From contig CM060175.1 of the NCBI GenBank assembly GCA_030549775.1, positions 109,484,688 through 109,548,687 of the forward strand: a stretch of DNA of 64,000 nucleotides, read 5' to 3'. The notes under the pieces were generated by a model. It searched no databases. It saw only the letters and a program-made list of their open reading frames with translations, and was not told where the DNA came from. Position numbers and translations under genes: made by a program. Source of the stretch: Tamarix chinensis. Lineage: Eukaryota > Streptophyta > Magnoliopsida > Caryophyllales > Tamaricaceae. Shown piece by piece: positions 49,018 to 61,251 of this stretch (positions within the stretch are counted from its first letter, which is position 1; every line of letters begins with the position of its first letter).

Positions 49018-49030
49018 TGGTATCAAAGCC
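49018..49030 (+). promoter_or_regulatory. Copia primer binding site
   Basis: TGGTATCAAAGCC follows directly after the 5' LTR. It matches the initiator methionine tRNA primer site TGGTATCAGAGCC except for one G-to-A change. Confidence 0.85.
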
Positions 49031-49062
49031 GAGGCTCGATTCTTTCTTAGTTAAAAACATAA

Positions 49063-52000
49063 ATGACCTCCTCACCTCCTTCCATAGCCAACTTATCTAT
49101 ATAAACTCAAAAAGGTTTTATGGCTGGTGCACAAATCATAGCAGATGATCCCTTAAAGATGGTAACCAATCCATTAAGTCAGTTGATCATTATCAAACTA
49201 GAAGATGATAATTATCTTCAATGGAAGTTCCAAGTTGAATATGCAGTAAGTGGCTATGGCCTAGATGGGTATATTCTTAGAACTGAAGAAGTTCCTTTAG
49301 AAGTAATCAAGGGCAATGGTGGTATGGAAATTAGGAACCTAGCATTCATTACTTTCTATCCCCAAGACAATTTGTTGGTGTCTTGGCTTTTATCTTCAAT
49401 TCTTCATATATCCCTCAGTTGATAGGGTGAAAAACATCCCATGAAGCATGGTCTACAATTTCTTAGCGGTTTTCTTTTAGATCAACAGCTAAAATGATTC
49501 ACTACAAGAGGCAATTGGAGAATGTAAAGAAAGAAGGTCAAGCTATGAAAGACTACCTGGCCAAAGTAAAGAGTTTGGTTGATCTTTTGGGAGAGGCCGA
49601 TCACAAGATAAGTGAATCAGACCATGTGCTTGCTATTTTGAATGGCTTAGGAGATTAATATGAAGCCATTGTGGCTATTGTGGCCTCACGAAAAACTCCC
49701 TTTGATGTTAAATCTGTTGCTAATTTACTTTTGGCTCATGAAGGGCGAATCAATCATAGAGTATCAGAGCATATAGTTGTGAATATGACTGCTAATATGG
49801 TAACACAGAATATACCCTATGGAGGTAATAACACCAACAACTGATCAGGTGGCTAGAACTCTAATAACTGGAGTGGTTTTCAAGGAAGTAGAGGTAATTT
49901 TCAAAACAATTGAGGAAGAGGAAGAGGCGGGAACAACAATAACAATAATCAGCCTCAATGTCAATTGTGTGGAAAAATGGGTCACATAGTGCATAAGTGC
50001 TATTATAGGTTTGATGTGAGTTTTAATGGCCCAAGTAGTAGTAACACAAATTTAGAATCTTCTACTGGATAACAGTCATCACTCATGGCTAATCTTGTGC
50101 ATAATTAGGGCAGTACTTCACAAGACTCATCTCTACAGGTCCTTGCTGTAGATGCAAATCTCAGTGGTGCTGCATAGTATCCAGATTCAGGAGCTACTAA
50201 TCATCTCACTAATGATCGAAACACACTCAGTCTTGGGTCTGAGTTTGTAGGTAATCAATAGGTGTTCATAGGTAATGGTATTGCCCTAAATATTAGCCAT
50301 ACTATTCATTCACAATTACCCTCACTCAAAAATAAATCTCTACACTTGAATCATGTTCTTCATGTTCCCCAAATTACCAAAAAATCTTATTAGGGTCTCT
50401 CAACTGACTAAAGATAATTCTGCATTTCTTGAGTTTCATCCTCATTTTTGTTTTGTGAAGGATCTGGCAACCAACCAAATCCTCCTCAAGGTCAAGGTTC
50501 ATAAAGGCCTCTATAGGTTTGATCAAGTAATGAGTAGACAGAAAATTCAAGATAGGAAGCACTCTATTCAGTCAAGTTGTCCAACATCTCATTGTACAGA
50601 AGTGCAAGAATCGGCAAAAGAAGAAGAGTATACCTTGTGACATAGGAGATTAGGACACCCTAGCTCTAGAGTAGTTAAGCAAGTTTGGAGTCAAATGTTT
50701 TAGTTGATTTTAATAATAAATGCATTTGTGAGGCTTGTCAATTAGGTAAAAATCATAAGTTGCCTTTTTTCCTTTATCTCAAACAGTTTACACTATGCCC
50801 TTGCAATTAATAGTTTCAAATTTATGGGGACCCTCTCCCTTTCCTTCAGTGAGTGGATTTCGGTATTATCTAAGCTTTGTAGATTCCTATTCGAGGTACA
50901 CTTGGTTGTACCTACTTAAAAACAAATATGAAACTCATGAGTGTTTTTTCCACTTCAAATCACATATAGAGCTTCAACTTAATCAGAGAATTAAAATGTT
51001 GCAAACTGACTGGGGAGAAGAATTTTGAAGTCTAAATTCTCTCCTCAAGAGAGTTGGAATCACTAATAGGGTATATTACCCTCACACATCAAAACAAAAT
51101 GGTGTAGTGGTACGAAATTATAAGCATGTGGTTGAAACAGGATTAACTTTACTTGCTCAAGCTCAGATAACTCAGAAGTATTGGGAAGATGCCTTCTCCA
51201 CTATTGTCTATCTCATTAATAGGTTGCCTATAGAGGTTCTTAAGCATCAATCCCCTCACGAGGTAATTTTCAAAACTAGACCTGATTGAAGTTTATGAAA
51301 GTTTTTGGTTGTCTTTGTTTTCCTTATTTAAGACCCTACAATGCTCATAAGAAGGATTATAAATCATCACCCTGTATATTTTTGGGCTATAGTGCTGCTC
51401 ATAAAGGGTATAGGTGTCTTGATAAAAGTGGAAGAGTCTTTATATCTAGACATGTAATTTTTGGTGAAAGGAAGTTTCATTCACAAGGGAATGATCAAGT
51501 TTCTGAATCTTCTTCTTCTCCCTGTTCCAGCTCTATTCCTAATATGCCTATAATTAAAGCTATCTAGCAATCTACTAATATTGATTCTGTGCATGCTAAA
51601 CCACCTGTCTCTAATACAGACTCTACACTTTTTCAAATTCCTATCTATTATAGTCCAGATTCAGCATCTCTTTCTTATCATTCACTTGTTTCACCGTCTT
51701 CATCACAATCAAGTTTTTTGCCTAGTGCACCTATTGTTCCTGAGAATTCAGAACTTCCATTAACTAGAGTGGACAATTAGCATCCCATGGTTACAAGGGC
51801 AAAGAGGGGGATCATTAAACCTAAAGCTTATTCTGTTGATCTGAATATGCAAGAGCCATAATTAGCAGAACAAGCCTAGACACATCTTAAGTGGAAAGCA
51901 GCTATGCAGGAAGAATATAAGGCCTTGATGAAAAATGATACTTATTCTCTCACTATTTTGCCTTCAAACAGGAAAGTTGTTGGATATAGATGGGTTTTCA

Positions 52001-53418
52001 AACTAAAATGGAACCCTGATGGATTAGTTTCAAGATATAAGGCATGACAGGTGGCTAAAGGGTATACTCAAATGTATGGTTTTGATTTTTTTGAAACTTT
52101 CAGTCCAGTGGTAAAGCCTGCATCAATTAGAGTTGTTCTTACAGTAGCTCTAGCTAGGCATTGGCCCATTCATTAGTTGGATGTTAATAATGCCTTTTTA
52201 AATGGTGATATTGATGAAGAAATATATATGGAGCAACCATTTGGCTTTGTTCAACAAAATCAGGGTCAGGGACTTGTTTGTAGGTTAAAGAAGGCCTTAT
52301 ATAGACTAAAACAAGCTCCTCAAGCTTGGTTTGACAAATTAAAACTGGCTCTCTGTCGTCTTGGCTTCCATCCTTCAAAAGCTTATTGGTATTTATTTAT
52401 TAGAATCACTAAGTACTCTCATATATATTTATTGGTATATGTGGATGGTATTATTATCATAGGGAGTTGTTCTTAGGAGCTGAAGACTCTCATTTCTATG
52501 CAGAATTAGTGCTTCTCCTTGAAAGACTTAGGGAAGCTATATTACTTCCTTGGTATAGAGGTTAAGGAAGGACCTACCGGTTTTCATTTATCTCAAAGAA
52601 ATTATATATTGGATTTTTTTTACGAAGATGAAGATATTTAGATGCCAAGGCTTTACCCACTCCTATGGTAAGTGGTTTGAAGTTGTCAAAGTATGAAGGA
52701 GACCCAGCGGACAATGTGACAGAATATAGGTATATTGTAGGAGAATTATAGTATGTTACTATTACTAGACCTGAGATATCTTATAGTGTAAATAAGGTGT
52801 GTCAATTCATGTAGCAACCCTTACACACTCACTGAAAAGCTTTGAAAAGGATATTGAGGTATCTAAAGGGGACATTGGATGATGGCTTGTTTCTACAGCA
52901 CTCGAACCACTTGCACTTGAAAGGGTTTAGTGATGTAGATGAGGACAATGACCCAAATGATAGGAGATCAACAAGTGGTTTTTGTGTTTACTTGGGGATC
53001 TAACTTAATTTATTGGTTGTCCAAAAAGCAGTCTGTGGTCTCTAGGTCAAGTACTAAGGCAGAATAAAGGAGTGTGGCAAACACAGCAACTGAAATTCCA
53101 TGGTTGAGATCCTTACTGTCTGAATTGCAAGTTTCTTATCCAAGGCCTCCTATTATTTGGTGTGACAACTTGAGTACGGTTTCACTTTCAGCAAATCTAG
53201 TACTACACACAAGGACAAAGCACTTGGAGCTTGATTTATATTTCATTCGCAAAAAGGTAACTCATGGAGAATTGAAAGTCTGTCATGTGCCTGGAGTGGA
53301 TCAAGTGGTTGATGTACTTACCAAACCTATCTCCTCTCAGTTTTTTGAGAAGTTTAAATCAAGACTGACTATTCGGTCATTGTCACAAAAGAGTGCCAGG
53401 TTTGAGGGGGAGAAATAA
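49063..53418 (+). pseudogene. Copia gag-pol polyprotein remnant
   Basis: Reading frames broken by well over ten stops and several frameshifts still show the whole Copia order. Gag starts near 49063 or 49120. A CCHC knuckle 'CQLCGKMGHIVHKC' lies near 49960-50003. The protease motif DSGATNHL is near 50186, and the pre-integrase 'HRRLGHPSSRV' near 50640. The integrase core spans ~50800-51200, where the first acidic residue reads N ('VSNLWGPSP') and the glutamate position reads V ('NGVVVRN'). Reverse transcriptase is at ~51890-52480 with 'YVDGIII' where YVDD is expected. RNase H is at ~52980-53370 with the 'TKHLELDLYFIRKKV' tail. Several stops look like C-to-T changes (CAG to TAG, CGA to TGA). 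The element cannot encode a working enzyme set. Confidence 0.9.
53401..53412 (+). promoter_or_regulatory. Copia polypurine tract
   Basis: TTTGAGGGGGAG immediately precedes the 3' LTR and corresponds to the plus-strand primer of Copia elements. Confidence 0.7.
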
Positions 53419-53671
53419 AGGATCCTAATAGTCCTAGAAGCTAGCTAAGTTAGTTATGGTTGCATATCTTTGTTATGATCATATCCTACATATCTTTGTT
53501 ATGGTCATATCCTTTATCCCCATTCCCTTTATTCTTGTATTCTGTTATTTAGTAAATTACTAGATTTACGTAGCTAGTTATGCATGAGTTTAGGAGATGG
53601 CTCTCTATATATATATGAGTCATTCTTTTCTCTGTAAAGATGCAGAATTAATATCTCTGTTAATCTTTTCT
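53413..53671 (+). repeat. Copia 3' LTR
   Basis: This LTR is 259 bases and aligns with the 5' LTR over most of its length with scattered substitutions. It lacks the longer TA run and an internal ~60-base segment, and ends TTAATCTTTTCT before GGAAG. Confidence 0.78.
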
Positions 53672-53729
53672 GGAAGAGAAAAGGAAAAGAGGAGAAGGGA
53701 AAAGAGGTGAGTTTGTGTTGCGTGCATAC

Positions 53730-53730
<1 letters not shown>

Positions 53731-53766
<36 letters not shown>
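53731..53766. repeat. GT and GA microsatellites
   Basis: A short GT run followed by GA repeats lies in the purine-rich U3 part of the old LTR. It generates a spurious 65-codon frame. Confidence 0.8.
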
Positions 53767-54406
53767 CATAATCACATATACATATACACACATGTATACA
53801 TGGCTATGGGAGACCGACAGGGGGAAAAGGAAGGGAAGAGGAAGAAATCAAGGGTTGGGTTTGGTGTGCAAGGGGTAGGGGAAATGGCAAAGGTGCAAGA
53901 CTAGGTGTCGGGATAAGGAGTTGGTGGTGTATAGGGCAGGCGGCCAAGGCAGGAGCGGCAAGGATTTAGGTGTGCATTGCTGAGAAGGGACGGGGAAGAC
54001 GGGTACACAAGGGAGGTAAGGCTCTGTTTGTCGAAAAGGGGAAAGTGAAAGGAGGAAAGGGATAGACAAGGAAAGAAAGAGAAGGAGGAAAGGAAACAAG
54101 ATGGGCTGGAAGCATAGGTCGGGGAGAAAAAAAGAAAGAAAGAAAAGTTGAGATGGGATGTAGGCCAGGGATAAGAAAAAGGGGAAATAAAGAAGATAAA
54201 AGGTAAAAGGTAAAAGGATTTTTTTTAGGTTTATGTTTGAATTTTAGAAAATTAATCTAAAATTTTATCTATCAATTATCTGGAGTGAGGGTTAGGTTAA
54301 TAAAAATACAATGATCTGAAAGTTAGAATTTAGATTAGGTCAAAATATTAATTAGTCAAAATTAAATTTAGATAAAAAATTTGGAGGTATTACATTACTG
54401 ATAAAA

Positions 54407-54850
54407 TGTAGCACCTCTATTTAAAAAAAAAACAACATATCTAGTGTAAGTAGGAACCATAGTCCCACTCACACTAAATGTTAAGGCTGATTAAAATAAG
54501 AAAACACTCCAAAATTATTTATTAACTCAAAATAATATCAAATATCAATGTTTGAGCAAATCAATAGGAATTAAAAATATCATACCAAACAAAACAATTT
54601 TTTTAGCTACAATCAAAATGAGGAAAAATGATCTAGTAAATATGATAAATGAAACTTTGAAAAAAAAAATGTCTTCACTCTCATTCTTCCCTACCCAAAT
54701 ATATCATCAACACCTTGAGCGGGTTTATAGTCTATCTTTACTAGATCATCTGCTCACATGTATATCATGAATCATCACAATCTTATTTAAGATATATAAT
54801 AAGTTAGTTAAGAGAATAGCTAAGTAACGCATAGATACAAAGAAGTATAA
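54407..54850 (-). mobile_element. Decayed LTR head of the giant family
   Basis: The stretch begins TGTAGCACCTC, a decayed TGTAACACCCC. 'cactcacactaaatgttaag' corresponds to the conserved 'ccacacttagtaccagac ... ctaagtgctaaggct' region of the other LTRs. 'catctgctcac' recalls the conserved block around the acceptor-like site. It stops where the inverted-repeat element begins. Confidence 0.5.
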
Positions 54851-54858
54851 TATTCATA

Positions 54859-54880
54859 TGTGTGTGTGTGTGTGTGTGTA
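54859..54880. repeat. GT microsatellite
   Basis: A run of GT dinucleotides lies immediately left of the inverted-repeat element. It may hide that element's target duplication. Confidence 0.85.
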
Positions 54881-55004
54881 GTGGAAGGGTCATATACAAA
54901 CTTTCACTAATATACAAACATAAGAACCAATCTCATCCATTAGATTAAAATTTAATCAACATTCAAGATTTTATTAATACCAAACAAAAAAAACTAACCC
55001 AAAC

Positions 55005-55795
55005 CTATATCCAAACCTCTAAAACCATAAACTATACAAACCCTAACCCCCAAATCCTCTAAACCCTAAACCCTAAACCCCAAACCCTAAACCCTAAACC
55101 ATCTAAACACCAAACCCCAAACCATAAACCATAAGCCATCTAAACCCCAAACACTAAACCCTAAACCCTCTAAACCCTAAACCCCAAACCCTCTAGACCC
55201 TACACCCCAAACCCCAAACCCCAAACCCTCAAAACCCTAAATCCCAAACCCTCTAAACCATAAACCCCAAATTTTCTAAACCATAAACATAAACCCTAAA
55301 CCCCAAACCCTCTAAACCCTAAACCCCAAAGCCTAAACTCTAAACCCCAAACCCTCTAACCCTCTAAACCCTAAACCCAAAAGCCTAAACTCTAAACCCC
55401 AAACCCTCTAAACCCCAAACCCTAAATCCTCTAAACCCTAAACCCCAAACCCTCTAAACCACAAAACCCAAACCCTAAACCCCAAACCCTAAACCCCAAA
55501 CCCCAAACCCTCTAAGCCCCAAACCACAAACCCCAAACCCCCTAAACCCCTAAACCCTAAACCCCAAACCATAAACCCTAAACCCCAAACCCACTAAACC
55601 CTAAACCCCAAACCCAACCCTAAACCCTCTACAACCAAAATCCGCCCTCTAAACCCTAAACCCTCAACCCTCAACCCTAATAACTCTAAACCCTAAACCA
55701 TATAAACTGTAAACCCTCTAAACCCTCGAAACCCTAAACCCTAAACCCTCTAAACCTTAAACCATAGACCCTAAACCCTCTAAACATATTAATTG
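55005..55795. repeat. Interstitial telomere-like array
   Basis: About 790 bases consist almost entirely of CCCTAAA and close variants: CCCCAAA, CCCTCTAAA, CCATAAA. Plant telomeres are (TTTAGGG)n, so this is a degenerate interstitial telomeric sequence, C-rich strand on plus. Alternating CCCTAAACCCCAAACCCTCT blocks form higher-order units of roughly 20-40 bases, which points to local amplification rather than a simple captured chromosome end. Confidence 0.9.
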
Positions 55796-56462
55796 ACTCC
55801 TTCAAACGATAATTAGTGTACCAACCAATTGCAACCACATGCTTATGTTCCTAGGTATAACATGACATTAAAAACTAAACCATACCCATTTATTAATCAT
55901 ACCCACAACCCAAACCTAACCACTCCATAGTCTAGTCAACTGTGTTATACTAATCAACCCATTTTACTTTTATTGACATATTTATTCACAAGTCCGAATA
56001 GGAGAAATTAAATGCTTACAGAAAAATTTATACCAAATGTGCTAAAACAATTTACTAAATATATTTATCCTTACTAAAATTGGTTCACCTTCTACCAGTA
56101 AACAGACAAATATATATTCAATCAAACACTGAACATTAAAATTCCCTGAAGTGAAAATCAAAGTGACTACTACTTTGTATTTCCCCATAACCTACTAGTT
56201 CGCTATTTAGCAATTAAATGGAAGGAGCCTAAGGAATTCAGAATACCACAAGTGTTAATTGATAATACCACCTCTTGACTGAAACTTTGGAATCACTAAT
56301 TTTAAGTTACTTAGCACATCTACAATTGATTAAGCTTGTTCTTGTTGGCATTCAAACATATTGGAGTCAACTATACTTACTCTCAAAACACATAACTCTA
56401 TTTAAGATTGCATTATGCTATAGTTTCCTATTTAAGGTTTCACTGCAACATATTAATTGACC
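55796..56462. other. Unassigned AT-rich interior of the inverted-repeat element
   Basis: No gene is supported. This is the stretch between the telomere-like array and the solo LTR insertion, and it may be interior DNA of the inverted-repeat element. A 61-codon plus-strand frame near 56275 has no recognisable motif. Confidence 0.35.
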
Positions 56463-57131
56463 CTCTGTGTAACACCCCCAAATTTACTACTGAAAAATTT
56501 CGTTTAAATCAAAAGGTTTAGCGGAAGCGAAAGAATTAAAACCGTAAACTGGGGGTATTACCGCCACACTTAGTACCAGACTGGTTCATTCCTACCGTTC
56601 CGGCACTAAGTGCTAAGGCTAAAACCGATCATCAATAAGTACGAAGTATCATAAAATGCAAGACGACATTTAGCATAAATCATAAATAAGATATAAGTCA
56701 AACAGAAGTTTGAATACGATTCAGGATTACAACCCCATAATACTTTTTCTTTCTTTAAAAATGGGAAACGTAATACAAAATATAGCTAACAAAACAATCC
56801 TAAAAAAGGATCAGTATCCGGATCGCCTACTCGCTCAAGTCAAGCCTTCCACCCCAAAATAGTAACCGATCAAACCTGCATAGGAGGTCTGCTCCCCACC
56901 ATTGGTGGATCATCACAGGACCCATTCAATCAATGTAGTATCAGTACGGGTCCAATACTGAGTAAGGGCGTAGGTGCGCCAAGGCCAAGCATACAGTCAT
57001 ACCACATAGCACACATTGCACGATCATATAGACAACAAGCGATAACACACAAGATGAGGCTTGAATACTTTCTGGTGACTTATTCTTTATCCTCGTTAAT
57101 AATATGTCCATTTCACACATATTCTTTAATA

Positions 57132-57580
57132 ATCTATGTAAGCGCGGGAGCCCCACTATTATAGCCGGTGGACCGGAAATCAACACTCAGGGCAGAACTC
57201 CTCTGACCACTATTATAGCCGGTGGACCGGAATCAACACCCAGGGCAGATCGCCACTGGCCACTATTCTAACCGGTGGACCGGACTGGCCCCGACTTACA
57301 TGGTGTTCCGCTGTAAGTACTTAGTATTTTTCCATGGGTTACTTCATTCACATTCATTCAAAGAATTCTTCATTAATCTATGTGAGCGCGGGAGCCCCAC
57401 TATTATAGCCGGTGGACCAGAAATAAACACACAGGGCAGAACGCCTCTGACCACTATTATAACCGGTGGACCGGAATCAACACCCAGGGCAGATCGCCAC
57501 TGGCCACTATTCTAACCGGTGGACCGGACTGGCCCTGACTCACATGGTGTTTCACTGTAAGTACTTAGTATTTTCCTGGT
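57132..57580 (-). repeat. Duplicated 245-bp hairpin block in the solo LTR
   Basis: The block beginning 'atctatgtaagcgcgggagc' and its copy beginning 'atctatgtgagcgcgggagc' each carry three CCACTATT...CCGGTGGACCGG hairpin units and the 'ggtgttccgctgtaagtac' tail. The few differences show a fairly recent tandem duplication. Confidence 0.8.
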
Positions 57581-57633
57581 GGATTAACTTATTCGTTTGG
57601 GTCTGTCGAGCCCGAATCCCCCACTATTATAGC

Positions 57634-58172
57634 TAGGGCTGTGCAAAAAATCCGGGATCCGAAAATCCGATCCGATATTTAAAAATCCGATCCGACATTT
57701 CGGATATCCGAACCGGTTTTATTCTAAAAGGATATCCGACATTCGGATATCCGGTTTTTTTTTTGGATTATCCGATCCGAAAAAATATCCGATATTTTGT
57801 TGATTATTTCAATAATACACCATATTATTGTGTTTTTATAGTTTTAAGTTTTAAAATTTTATTTATTTTTATATTTTAAATATTTATAATAATATTTTAA
57901 TACTTCTTTTAGATAAAATAAGATATTTATATGAATATAGATATGAATATTAATTGATATATGATCCTTATTTTTAAAAATATTATAGCAAAAGTTATTA
58001 AAATTGATAAAATAGTATTTTTATACGGATATTGGATATATCCGAATCCGGTCTATATCCGGTCTATATTTTTTGGATATCCGCATTCCGGATATCCGGT
58101 CTAAAAAAATGCGGAGCGGATATCCGAAAAAATATCCGAATGGATACGGATATCCGGTTTTGCACACCCCTA
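57634..58172. mobile_element. Non-autonomous hAT element
   Basis: The element is 539 bp. Terminal inverted repeats are TAGGGCTGTGCAAAA on the left and TAGGGGTGTGCAAAA on the right (reverse complement), with one mismatch. Perfect 8-bp duplications ATTATAGC lie at 57626-57633 and 58173-58180, diagnostic of hAT. Both ends are crowded with ATCCGATATCCGGATATCC-like words, probable transposase-binding repeats. The centre is AT-rich with no coding capacity. It sits in a hairpin unit of the host LTR. Confidence 0.92.
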
Positions 58173-59908
58173 ATTATAGCCTGTGGACCGGAATAAACAC
58201 TCAGGGCAGAACACCTCTGACCACTATTGTAGCCGGTGGACCGGAAATAAACACCTAGGGCAGAACGCCTCTGGCCACTATTCTAACCGGTGGACCGGAC
58301 TGGGTCGGGCTCATCAGTCTTTCACTTTACGTAATTAATGTCTTATCCGTGTCTTATTGAATCACATCACACCCTTGACATGCATGCGGTTGATACTCTA
58401 CCTCTTTCCCCTCCAGAGGGACCGTCCCATATTTTGAGACTCGTACCTCTTCTCACACCGACATCCATCCCCCGTAGACTTAGGCACAGTGGTATATAGT
58501 AAGGTACAATCTCCAAAGAAGACAGGCCATCCCAAAACATATGATATCGACTTCGTATGTCCTCATCCCTCTAGGGTCCCTCCTCGGATACCCAAATCGG
58601 ACCTATGTGGCCCAACTCTTTCTTACTTACCCAAACGTTACTTTATTCTCTATCTCGCACCTCATTCTTTATTAGGAAATTCCCCAATGTATTTCTTTAT
58701 CTCCCAAGTTCACATGCGACCCACAAAACCCTAGTTGGCCACTCAAACCCTAATCGACCATGCCAACCCTAGTTGGCTGCACCAAACCCTAACACCTTAC
58801 TTCCTCAACAAGTAACCTCCCTCTTTCACCCCAAAATCTCTTCTTTCATCTAGAAACCCTCACTCATCCTTTATATAAGTGAGTTCTCACCCTCAACCCT
58901 ATACTCCATCCCTCCTTGATTATTTTTACCCTTGTACCCTTCAAATCGCTCACTTCCTCCCAAAAACCCTAATTGGAACCCTTAGACCCCTTTACATCGA
59001 CCCACGTGAAATTTTGCACACAAGTCCCCAATGGACCCGTAACTTTGACATTAAATTATTTACTTCTAAAATCAACTTTCCTCACGTAAGATTCATTCCC
59101 ATGCACAATTTAAACACTCCATGCAGACTCCCCAACACCCACTTACACACAAAACCCTAATAAGGTCTCTTATACACCAACTTACGTACTATTTTCATAC
59201 TAAGTCTCCAATCATTCCAAGACTCTCCCAAACTCTTACTTACAACCCAATTCAACTTTTCCCACGTAAGAATCACGCCCATGCAAGGTCTAGTTCCCTC
59301 ATGCAACTTCCCAACAACCACTTTCCCGTTGTTATTCTATTATCATTTCATGCTACTCAAAACCCTAGCATGCATGTCCTAGAGGGCCATAACAAGTCAC
59401 ATCATCGACATCCACATCAAACATGAAACATGTCATACACGTATAATATAAGGCACACACGACATACCTCATGATCCATGCTGCGCTACACAAAACAGGT
59501 TACTCATAACACATGCATAATACACATCAACATGGCATACTCATCATTCATCAACACATAATATTACACATAGCACAAGGCCATAGCTTCGTCCTTACCT
59601 AAGGCGACGCCGGGCTTGGAGCACGCTCCTCTAACTCCTTAGGGCTTTGGTCGGGGTTACCTATAAAAGGGGAAAATGCTAAGTATTAGTTTCCCTTATA
59701 ATTACTACCAATCCTCATTCTAGTTTAAGGTTAGGGTTTTTATTACTAAAAAGGGTTTTATACAAAAACTAGGGTTTTTACCTTAGAATTAGTATACTAA
59801 ATATTAGTAGTCAAAATATAGTCATTTATGATACTTATTGTTACACTTATTTTATTAAGCCCATTAGTTCCATTCTTATAATACTAGTATTCACTAGTCA
59901 CAGTAAAA

Positions 59909-59913
59909 TAGTG

Positions 59914-59971
<58 letters not shown>

Positions 59972-60167
59972 GACTACTAATAGTGATAATAGTAATAGCT
60001 AATAATAGTGTCATAGTAATGAGGTTAGGGTTAATGTTAAATGGTATGGTAATAAGGGTTCAAGTACTCTTCTTAGTTAATAACCACATGATATCTACTA
60101 GCTTGAATTAAGTAACATGGATAAGAACAAGTGGTATTATTGTTAACAAAATGATAAGGGTGTTAAG

Positions 60168-60222
<55 letters not shown>

Positions 60223-60536
60223 TTAATAATAATAACGATAATAATAATAATACTCCTAGGAGTAATGATAATAACAATAATACAACCAAGTAAGGTTTAG
60301 CAACCACAATAGTAACCGTAGTAAGGATAATAGAGTAATAATAGCAATATTATTAATAATGTTAATACTAGTAATTATAAAGATTAAGATTAAAGTTAAG
60401 TATAATAAAAGTTAGGGTTCAAAGAGATGTTAGTATTAGTAAGAAAATAAGAACAATAATAATAGAGACAATAATAATGGTAATAATGATGATAATAATA
60501 ATAATAATAACAATAATAAAAGTAATAATAATAATG

Positions 60537-60570
<34 letters not shown>

Positions 60571-60572
60571 GT
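59909..60572. repeat. AAT microsatellite cluster in LTR leader
   Basis: Three main AAT runs (about 59909-59971, 60168-60222 and 60538-60572) are separated by diverged AAT-rich DNA. They occupy the first leader segment between TATA and donor-like site, as in other family members. Confidence 0.85.
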
Positions 60573-61241
60573 ATATTAGTACTAATATTAGTAGAAAATA
60601 GTAGCAGCTATATAAAAGGGATATTAGGGTTTGGATGAGTGGATAACCACCTAGGGTCGGTGGTGGTCCGGCGGCGGCACGTGGCGGCGGCGGTGGAGGA
60701 GGAAGGGAAGGGAAAAGATCAAGGTGGGGGCTGGATGGCAGGAGGAAAAGAGAAGTTTGAGGTGGGGGGAGAAGCAGCAGGTGAAGGGGAGTGGAATGAG
60801 GGTGGTGGCGTGGCAAGTGGTGGCGGCGCGCGGCGGCGACGGCGGCGGCCGAGGGTGGTGGAGAGAGATGGAAGATGAGGGAGGAAGGAGGAGAGGGAGG
60901 CAGGGGAATTTGAAGGCAGGGAAAGGTAGAGGGAGGTCTGCTGGGCATTTTGGAGGGTGGAAGAGGCTCTGGTGGCGGCTGGGCTGGCGGCGCAAGGGCG
61001 GCGAAGGCTGGAGGTGGTGGTTTCGGGATAGGACTTTTGCACGGCTATGGCGGCACGTGCAGGGCAAGGGGAGGGGTGCTGGTGGCTTGGTTTTGTTGAG
61101 GGAGTTGCAAGGATGATAACGGTGGGAAGAGGTGGTTTCGGCGGTGGCTAGAGGCGGCAGAAATGGCGTCTGTTTTGGCGGCGGCGGAACAGAGTTTCAG
61201 CAAGGTCCGAAGGGAGGACTTGCTGTGGCTGTTCGAGAGGG

Positions 61242-61251
61242 GGTATTTATA
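61242..61251 (-). promoter_or_regulatory. TATA box of the solo LTR
   Basis: TATAAATACC is on the minus strand downstream (in sense) of a GC-rich U3 with repeated 'aacgcggcg' words. The same decamer serves the other LTRs. Confidence 0.65.

Larger units (their letters stand above)
48678..53671 (+). mobile_element. Decayed Copia retrotransposon, full length
   Basis: The element is 4994 bp, nested in the old LTR, with GGAAG at 48673-48677 and 53672-53676. The 5' LTR is about 48678-49017 and the 3' LTR about 53413-53671, the latter lacking ~60 bases and most of a TA run. The primer site is at 49018-49030 and the polypurine tract at 53401-53412. Order gag, protease, integrase, reverse transcriptase, RNase H identifies Copia. 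The LTR ends do not show TG...CA, so terminal positions may be off by a few bases. LTR divergence and many stops indicate an old insertion. Confidence 0.85.
45954..54394 (-). mobile_element. Old decayed LTR of the giant family with two nested insertions
   Basis: The left terminus TATAATACCCC (TG decayed to TA) and the right terminus GGAGGTATTACA match the family. Flanks are TTAAT (45949-45953) and TTACT (54395-54399), a duplication with one change. Without the nested Cassandra and Copia insertions the length is about 3.1 kb. Family landmarks persist in weak form: acceptor-like TGTGCAG ending at 46354, hairpin units at 46590-46960, and the donor-like 'TTTA/GTAAGG' at 47699. The purine-rich plus strand at 47820-48660 and 53680-54230 is the sense U3. 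It is older than the other family copies here. Confidence 0.72.

Noticed and set aside
55005..55795. True chromosome end
   Set aside because: The repeats are degenerate, contain CCCCAAA and CCCTCTAAA variants and are flanked on both sides by ordinary DNA, so this is interstitial.
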